This document shows, in pieces, positions 59,630 to 64,000 of a stretch of 64,000 nt of DNA. This DNA is from an uncultured Akkermansia sp. (GTDB lineage Bacteria > Verrucomicrobiota > Verrucomicrobiia > Verrucomicrobiales > Akkermansiaceae). Where the stretch lies: contig CAJKMG010000001.1 in assembly GCA_905200945.1 (NCBI GenBank), forward strand, positions 186,001 through 250,000, written 5' to 3'. Position numbers and translations under genes: made by a program. Each line of letters begins with the position of its first letter. Position 1 is the first letter of the stretch. The notes beneath the pieces are model-generated. The model made no database searches. It was not told the origin of the DNA and saw nothing but the letters and a program-made list of their open reading frames with translations.

Positions 59630-60106
59630 ATGCGAACAGCACTCTTCCTACTGCCCGGCATCCCGCTGGCGCTTTCCTCCTGCGGGCGTGGAGGCGCCAC
59701 GCTTGAAACGGATAACGTCCAGGCGGAATGGTTCCCCAACGGCAGTAAAACGGCGATTGTCCTGGAAGGGGAAAGCGAACCCGTTTCCGAGAGGGAAACC
59801 CGGCATTCCCCTTCCGGCATGACTCTTCTTTACCATTCTCTGGGGGAAGGAAGAGGAACCCTGGAGGTCACAGGAGGGTTTCCGGAAACGGCTACAGTAA
59901 CATACAGCCAGAGCGCGGCTTCCGCAGTGCTGCATTTCAAAACTTCCTCCCGGGAAGTACTCCTGAATGATGTCATCCGCCTGGATGCGGACGGCAAAAC
60001 AGCTTCCCTGAACAGATGGAGCTGCCAGGAACGGGACACGGCCCTGTTCCGCACCGGGACATCCGGAACCATGACCACGAAAAATACCATCCCATGCCCC
60101 TTCTGA
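59630..60106 (+). CDS. Small lipoprotein, unknown
   Basis: A 158-residue protein with a lipobox (ALSSC) after MRTALFLLPGIPLALSSC. I do not recognise it. The body is beta-rich and polar, with no internal repeats. It overlaps the following alpha/beta hydrolase start by 13 bp (60094-60106), so they are likely cotranscribed. Confidence 0.65.
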   Translation: MRTALFLLPGIPLALSSCGRGGATLETDNVQAEWFPNGSKTAIVLEGESEPVSERETRHSPSGMTLLYHSLGEGRGTLEVTGGFPETATVTYSQSAASAVLHFKTSSREVLLNDVIRLDADGKTASLNRWSCQERDTALFRTGTSGTMTTKNTIPCPF

Positions 60107-60912
60107 GGATACTGAAAACGGGAACATGGAAAATCCCGTGCATACTTCTGCTTGCAGGAGCTCTGACCCTGGCATGCATTCAGTGCTCCGTCCGCTCCCT
60201 GGTGTATTTGCCTCCCCAGCCCAAGGATAAAACCGCGTATCTGGAAAAACGGGCCGCCTGGGAACCGCATCGGCGCACCTTCCGCCATAATGGGGCCAAA
60301 CTCAGCGGCTGGCTTATTGAAAAGAAAGGGCAGCCCCTCCTGGTATATTACGGAGGAAACGCCATGGACATCTCCATGATGCTTCCCTACCTGGACCGGT
60401 TTCCCCATGCCAAGCTCCTGGTCAATTACCGCGGGTACGGACTCAGCACCGGCACCCCCACGGAACAGGATATCATGGGAGACTCCCTGGCTATTCTTGA
60501 TTCCGTGCTGAAAGAAACCGGAAGAACGCCGGATGACGTCATTCTGGTCGGGCAAAGCCTCGGTTCCGGAGTCGCTACCCAGATAGCCTCCGTCAGACAC
60601 GTGAAAAAACTGGTGCTGCTGGTTCCTTTTGACAGCCTTTTGGAAACAGCCCGCGGCCTCTTCCCGTATCTGCCCGTCAAACTTCTCCTTCCGGACCACT
60701 TCCGGTCGGACCTGGCCGCGCCCAAAGTCTCCTGCCCTGTCAGCATTCTGGCTGCGGGAGCGGATGAAGTTATTCCCCCACACCACGCCAAACGGCTTCG
60801 GGACTGTTTCTCCGTACCGGTCAGCTACCAGGAATTTCCCGGCGCCATGCATAATACCATCTGGTTCAGCCCCGGCTTTGACAAAGCGTTTTCCCAAAGC
60901 ATCGGGTACTGA
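60094..60912 (+). CDS. Alpha/beta hydrolase
   Basis: About 272 residues. An N-terminal membrane or lipid anchor (ILLLAGALTLACIQCSV) precedes the core. VLVGQSLGSGVATQIA is the G-x-S-x-G nucleophile elbow (reading GQSLG), DEVIPPHHAKRL supplies the acid, and MHNTIW the His. The arrangement resembles the small membrane-bound ABHD/YsxE-like esterases. Substrate not known. The ATG at 60094 fits the hydrophobic segment; an upstream frame overlaps the preceding gene. Confidence 0.8.
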   Translation: MPLLRILKTGTWKIPCILLLAGALTLACIQCSVRSLVYLPPQPKDKTAYLEKRAAWEPHRRTFRHNGAKLSGWLIEKKGQPLLVYYGGNAMDISMMLPYLDRFPHAKLLVNYRGYGLSTGTPTEQDIMGDSLAILDSVLKETGRTPDDVILVGQSLGSGVATQIASVRHVKKLVLLVPFDSLLETARGLFPYLPVKLLLPDHFRSDLAAPKVSCPVSILAAGADEVIPPHHAKRLRDCFSVPVSYQEFPGAMHNTIWFSPGFDKAFSQSIGY

Positions 60913-60918
60913 TCCGGT

Positions 60919-61368
60919 TCATTCCGCAGGGGCCAGAGACACGCGGCGCAGGCAGCTTCCCTCATGCTCCAGCAACAGCCACGAGGCTTCTTCCGGCAGC
61001 GCATCCGGAAACAGGTTGGCCCATTCGACAATGAGCACGGTCTCTCCGTCCAGATACTCTTCCCACCCTATGCCGTCCAGCTCGGATTCATTCTTCAGCC
61101 GGTAAAAATCAAAATGGCACGCCGGAAGGCGTCCGTCAGCATGTTCATGCACCAGGGAAAATGTCGGGCTGGCTGCCGCCTCGGAGCTCCCCAGCCCCTC
61201 CATAATGCCCTGGGTCAGGTGCGTCTTTCCGGCCCCCAGCTCGCCCACCACGCCCAGGACTTCACCGGGCATTAAAATTTTACCTATTTGCCTTCCCAAT
61301 TCCCTCATTTCCTCCGGGGAATGAGTCAAAACGGGGCCGTTTCTAAAAATTTTATGCCATTCGCTCAT
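60919..61368 (-). CDS. tsaE: tRNA threonylcarbamoyladenosine biosynthesis ATPase TsaE
   Basis: A 149-residue P-loop protein needed with TsaB and TsaD for the universal t6A37 modification of tRNA. Walker A GELGAGKTHLTQG, then SPTFSLVHEH and the HFDFYRL, and IVEWANLFPD. Length and order are typical. Convergent with the alpha/beta hydrolase, separated by 6 bp. Confidence 0.95.
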   Translation of the reverse strand: MSEWHKIFRNGPVLTHSPEEMRELGRQIGKILMPGEVLGVVGELGAGKTHLTQGIMEGLGSSEAAASPTFSLVHEHADGRLPACHFDFYRLKNESELDGIGWEEYLDGETVLIVEWANLFPDALPEEASWLLLEHEGSCLRRVSLAPAE

Positions 61369-61382
61369 TTTTTCATGAAATT

Positions 61383-61435
61383 TTGCTTGTCTAAAAGAAA
61401 GTCATATGGTTTATTGCGGCTCCCGCATCTGCGGG
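61383..61435 (+). promoter_or_regulatory. Promoter and leader hairpin of rplU-rpmA
   Basis: TTGCTT (61383-61388), 16 bp, TATGGT (61405-61410). The leader contains CCCGC (61422-61426) pairing with GCGGG (61431-61435) around ATCT, which may control the ribosomal-protein transcript. Confidence 0.5.
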
Positions 61436-61456
61436 CGAACCTTAACAGTGATAGCA

Positions 61457-61774
61457 ATGGCATACGCAATTTTCAAAACAGGTGGCAAGCAGTACCGCGT
61501 CCAGACGGGCGACGTGATCGACGTTGAATGCATCAATACCCTTGAAGAGGGGGCTGAAGCAAGCTTTGATCAGGTGCTTATGGTGGAAAATGACGGAAAA
61601 GTGACCGTCGGCACCCCCATGGTGGAAGGAGCTACGGTCTCCGCCAAGGTAGTCAGCCAGTTCCGCGCCAAAAAAATCATCGCTTTCAAATTCAAGCGCC
61701 GCAAGGGCTTCCACAAGAAAAAAGGTTCCCGCCGCGCCATGACGAAGCTGGAAATCACCGCTATCAACGCCTAA
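61457..61774 (+). CDS. rplU: 50S ribosomal protein L21
   Basis: A 105-residue large-subunit protein binding 23S rRNA near L20. MAYAIFKTGGKQYRVQTGDV start and FKRRKGFHKKKGSRRAMT, the basic C-terminus, are diagnostic. The ATG at 61457 matches the family start; an in-frame open region upstream to 61406 is leader. Followed by rpmA after 26 bp, the standard gene pair. Confidence 0.98.
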   Translation: MAYAIFKTGGKQYRVQTGDVIDVECINTLEEGAEASFDQVLMVENDGKVTVGTPMVEGATVSAKVVSQFRAKKIIAFKFKRRKGFHKKKGSRRAMTKLEITAINA

Positions 61775-61800
61775 TTTCAACCCTTAATTTTTATCATCTT

Positions 61801-62064
61801 ATGGCTCACAAGAAAGGTCAAGGTTCTGTCAAGAACGGTCGCGACTCCCGCAGCAAGCGCCTCGGCGTTAAAAAATTCGGCGGACAGGAAGTGATCGCGG
61901 GCAACATCATCATCCGCCAGCGCGGCACCAAGTGGCACCCCGGCAAGGGCGTAGGCATGGGTCGTGACTACACCATCTTCTCCCTGGTGGACGGCCGCGT
62001 GTTCTTTGACCGCGAAGGCCGCCGCGTCAATGTGGCTCCGGAAGGGTCTGAAGCCGCCAACTAA
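61801..62064 (+). CDS. rpmA: 50S ribosomal protein L27
   Basis: An 87-residue large-subunit protein whose N-terminal tail reaches the peptidyl-transferase centre. MAHKKGQGSVKNGRDSRSKR is the usual form without the cleaved extension seen in Firmicutes. GNIIIRQRGTKWHPGKGVGMG is the conserved core. It ends in a strong terminator 25 bp downstream. Confidence 0.98.
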   Translation: MAHKKGQGSVKNGRDSRSKRLGVKKFGGQEVIAGNIIIRQRGTKWHPGKGVGMGRDYTIFSLVDGRVFFDREGRRVNVAPEGSEAAN

Positions 62065-62088
62065 ATACGGATTACTCTATCTCCCTGC

Positions 62089-62125
62089 AGGGGCGGCCAT
62101 CCACAGGGATGACCGCCCCTTTTTC
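62089..62125 (+). terminator. Terminator of rplU-rpmA
   Basis: AGGGGCGGCCATCC (62089-62102) with GGATGACCGCCCCT (62107-62120), one mismatch, then a T run. Confidence 0.9.
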
Positions 62126-62156
62126 TATCTCTCTCCGCGCTCAAATAAATAACAGG

Positions 62157-62177
62157 AATTGTTCTTGCAAAACAATT
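62157..62177 (+). promoter_or_regulatory. Dyad upstream of Fur-like gene, candidate operator
   Basis: AATTGTT (62157-62163) and AACAATT (62171-62177) form a 21-bp dyad, 8 of 10 symmetric positions matching, about 40 bp before the start codon. Fur-family sites are AT-rich dyads of this size, so autoregulation is likely (inference). Confidence 0.45.
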
Positions 62178-62218
62178 GCCCCTCCCCCACTATCCACACA
62201 GAGCATGAAAAATAAGAT

Positions 62219-62659
62219 ATGAATCCCAAAGCAGATTCCAAGCAGGCCGTCCGCACCGCCTCTACCCTGCCGGTCATTTCCGGGTTGAGACTTACCAAGC
62301 AAAGGCAGGAAGTCTATCAGGTTCTTCTGGAACAAAGGGATCATCCAACAGCCAATGAAGTTTATCAGCGGGTACGCAAAAAACTCCCCAGCATCTCCCT
62401 GGCCACCGTTTATAACTGCCTGGAGGCTTTGGTGAACCACGGCCTGGTCAATCAGGTCAACTTTGAACGCAGTTCTTCCCGCTTCTGTCCCAACCTCGTT
62501 GAGCACGGACACTTCCAGGACACCCGGACTGGACGCATTTACGACATCACCATCAAGGAAGGCGTGGACCTGAAGGAATTCATCAACCTGCCCGATGATG
62601 TGTGCGTGGAAGAAGCCCAAATCACCCTGAGGGGGTCCATCACTACGCCGCAGGGCTAA
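62219..62659 (+). CDS. Fur-family regulator lacking CxxC zinc motifs
   Basis: A 146-residue protein with the Fur DNA-binding domain (GLRLTKQRQEVYQVLLEQRD, then HPTANEVYQRVRKKLPSISL and ATVYNCLEALVNHGLV) and a shortened dimerisation domain. The usual structural zinc pairs (CxxC twice) are missing; only isolated Cys remain. HGHFQD is left of the regulatory metal site. It precedes sufC by 15 bp, so it may control Fe-S assembly in response to iron or redox state (inference). Confidence 0.85.
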   Translation: MNPKADSKQAVRTASTLPVISGLRLTKQRQEVYQVLLEQRDHPTANEVYQRVRKKLPSISLATVYNCLEALVNHGLVNQVNFERSSSRFCPNLVEHGHFQDTRTGRIYDITIKEGVDLKEFINLPDDVCVEEAQITLRGSITTPQG

Positions 62660-62674
62660 CTCTCTTTCATCATC

Positions 62675-63433
62675 ATGAGCCTGGTCATTAAAAATTTGCA
62701 CGCCAATGTGCAAGGCACGGAAATACTTAAAGGCATCAATCTGGAAATTCCCAAGGGGGAGGTGCATGCGATCATGGGGCCCAACGGCTCCGGGAAAAGC
62801 ACCCTATCCAAAGTTCTTTGCGGACATCCGGACTATGAGGTAACGGAGGGGGAAGCCTGGCTGGACGGACAGAACCTGCTGGATATGAGCATTGACGAAC
62901 GCAGCAGGGCGGGACTCTTCCTGGCATTTCAGTACCCTATGGAAGTTCCCGGCGTTTCCAACGCCAACTTCCTTCGCGCGGCCATGCAGGCACGCATGCC
63001 CCATGGGGAGGAACTGGATGCTGTCACCTTCTACAAAACGCTCTATGCAAAAATGGACCAGCTCGGCATGTCCCGCAAATTTACGTCGCGCGCCGTTAAT
63101 GAAGGTTTCTCCGGGGGGGAGAAAAAGCGCAATGAAGTGCTGCAAATGCTTCTTCTGAATCCCCTCTATGCCATTCTGGATGAAACGGATTCCGGCCTGG
63201 ACATAGATGCCCTCCGCATTGTCTCGGAAGGAGTCAACTCCATGCGTTCCCCCTTCCGCAGCTTCCTGGTCATCACCCACTACAAACGCCTGCTGGACTA
63301 CATCAGGCCGGACGTGGTCCACGTGCTGGCGGGCGGGCGGATTGCCCGGACCGGAGGAGGAGAACTGGTGGACGAACTGGAAAGCAGGGGATACGAGTTC
63401 CTGAAAGAAGCGGAAACAGCGGAAAAGGCATAA
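62675..63433 (+). CDS. sufC: Fe-S cluster assembly ATPase SufC
   Basis: A 252-residue ABC-type ATPase that powers the SufBCD scaffold. Walker A is GPNGSGKSTLSKVL, the signature NEGFSGGEKKRNEVLQMLLL, and Walker B YAILDETDSGLDIDAL; the acidic pair and following Ser are characteristic of SufC rather than transporter ABC proteins. Followed after 23 bp by sufB. Confidence 0.96.
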   Translation: MSLVIKNLHANVQGTEILKGINLEIPKGEVHAIMGPNGSGKSTLSKVLCGHPDYEVTEGEAWLDGQNLLDMSIDERSRAGLFLAFQYPMEVPGVSNANFLRAAMQARMPHGEELDAVTFYKTLYAKMDQLGMSRKFTSRAVNEGFSGGEKKRNEVLQMLLLNPLYAILDETDSGLDIDALRIVSEGVNSMRSPFRSFLVITHYKRLLDYIRPDVVHVLAGGRIARTGGGELVDELESRGYEFLKEAETAEKA

Positions 63434-63456
63434 TACCGCCAATCCGGCAATCCATC

Positions 63457-64000
63457 ATGAGCGATACACCTGACATGTCAGATAACGGGAACACACAGAA
63501 CCTGTTTGACTTCGACCGGAGCAAAGGAAACTTCTCCTTCCCGGAGCGCCATAAATTTGATGCCGGTTACGGCCTGACGGAGGCCACCATTGACTATATC
63601 TGCGACGTCAAGGACGACCCGGAATGGGTGCGCCAGTTCCGCAAAAACGCGCTTGCCGTTTTTGAAAGCAAGCCCATGCCCACCCACTGGGCTTCTCCGG
63701 ATATTAAAAAAATAGATTTCTCCCAAATCCGCTACTACCTTTCCGACGGAGAACGGCCCAAACGAAGCTGGGACGACGTACCGGAGGACGTAAAGCGCAC
63801 TTTCGAACGCCTGGGGGTTCCGGAACAGGAACGCCAGTTTCTGGCGGGCGTGGAAGCCCAGTACGACTCGGAATCCGCCTACTCCAACATGAAGGAGGAA
63901 CTCCGCAGCCAGGGCGTCATCTTCGTCAACTCCACGGAAGGCCTGAAACACCATGAAGATGTCTTCCGCCCATGGTTTGGAAAAGTCATTCCCACGGGAG
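63457..64000 (+). CDS. sufB: Fe-S cluster assembly protein SufB, N-terminal fragment
   Basis: The gene runs off the right edge; 181 residues are visible, starting at the ATG at 63457 (an in-frame ATG at 63475 also exists). FDAGYGLTEATIDYICDVKD and DPEWVRQFRKNALAVF match SufB, as do YYLSDGERPKRSWDDVPEDV and the PCP-like pre-scaffold region FERLGVPEQERQFLAGV, ending GVIFVNSTEGLKHHEDV. SufB forms the scaffold on which clusters are built. Sequence to the end is open. Confidence 0.96.
   Translation, partial: MSDTPDMSDNGNTQNLFDFDRSKGNFSFPERHKFDAGYGLTEATIDYICDVKDDPEWVRQFRKNALAVFESKPMPTHWASPDIKKIDFSQIRYYLSDGERPKRSWDDVPEDVKRTFERLGVPEQERQFLAGVEAQYDSESAYSNMKEELRSQGVIFVNSTEGLKHHEDVFRPWFGKVIPTG

Overview
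The window looks like a chromosomal segment of Akkermansia (Verrucomicrobiota), probably A. muciniphila or a close relative. The clues are the GC-rich coding style with AT-rich intergenic islands, a surface protein ending in a PEP-CTERM sorting tail, several secreted enzymes that fit mucin glycan breakdown (sulfatase, sialate O-acetylesterase-like, SGNH esterase, GH110-like galactosidase with an NPCBM domain), and a mix of Gram-negative envelope genes (waaA, lipoproteins, beta-barrel proteins). The species call is inference from gene content. About 62 protein genes are supported. I saw no rRNA, tRNA, CRISPR array, prophage or insertion sequence.

Layout. 1-5.6 kb: end of dnaB, a PEP-CTERM protein, a membrane methyltransferase-like protein, cinA, pyk and a GNAT gene. 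5.6-11.1 kb (minus): three related outer-membrane beta-barrel-like proteins, a HAD-IB phosphatase, and rpsM-rpsK-rpsD. 11.2-18.2 kb: queG diverging from an ELM1-like gene, a glycosyltransferase and dprA, then a D-Ala-D-Ala carboxypeptidase lipoprotein and ychF. 18.3-22.8 kb: a full glycine cleavage set gcvT-gcvH-gcvP. 23-32.8 kb: an acyltransferase, a DUF805 protein, a sulfatase, a DEAD-box helicase, a VC0807-like membrane protein and two SGNH-type esterases. 33-41 kb: DoxX, purM, a long purF, an ECF sigma factor followed by a membrane protein and a degenerate HtrA-like PDZ protein, a RelE-fold protein, coaC, a SecD-P1-like lipoprotein and an M23 peptidase. 41-50 kb: a large TPR protein, a Nudix-PPK2 fusion, a DeoR regulator, a GNAT, a cysteine desulfurase, coaB and rsgA. 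50-61 kb: a two-lobed aspartic protease-like protein, waaA, rsmD, secreted proteins, a second PPK2, a GT-C membrane protein, a GH110-like enzyme, an alpha/beta hydrolase and tsaE. 61.4-64 kb: rplU-rpmA and a Fur-like regulator heading sufC-sufB.

The most striking signal is a recurring regulatory architecture. Three separate AT-rich intergenic segments (about 140-270 bp inside the repeats) are each bounded by a 15-bp inverted repeat of the form CGGAT-N5-ATCCG. The central bases differ between loci but match as reverse complements within a locus, as expected of site-specific recombination sites. In all three a -35-like TTG(A/C)C hexamer lies just inside one repeat, and the 15-bp repeat supplies 15 of the 17 bp between -35 and a -10 position outside it. 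These look like invertible promoters. Two point at their genes (PEP-CTERM protein at 727, acyltransferase at 23034) and one points away (GT-C membrane protein at 56992). All three genes are predicted to affect the cell surface, which suggests phase variation. No recombinase is encoded in the window.

Other points of note are the Nudix-PPK2 fusion plus a second PPK2, physically separated coaC and coaB, an ECF sigma / membrane protein / pseudo-HtrA trio, a seven-copy TTCTA operator-like array before the DeoR gene, and a dyad before a Fur-like regulator that lacks the usual CxxC zinc motifs.
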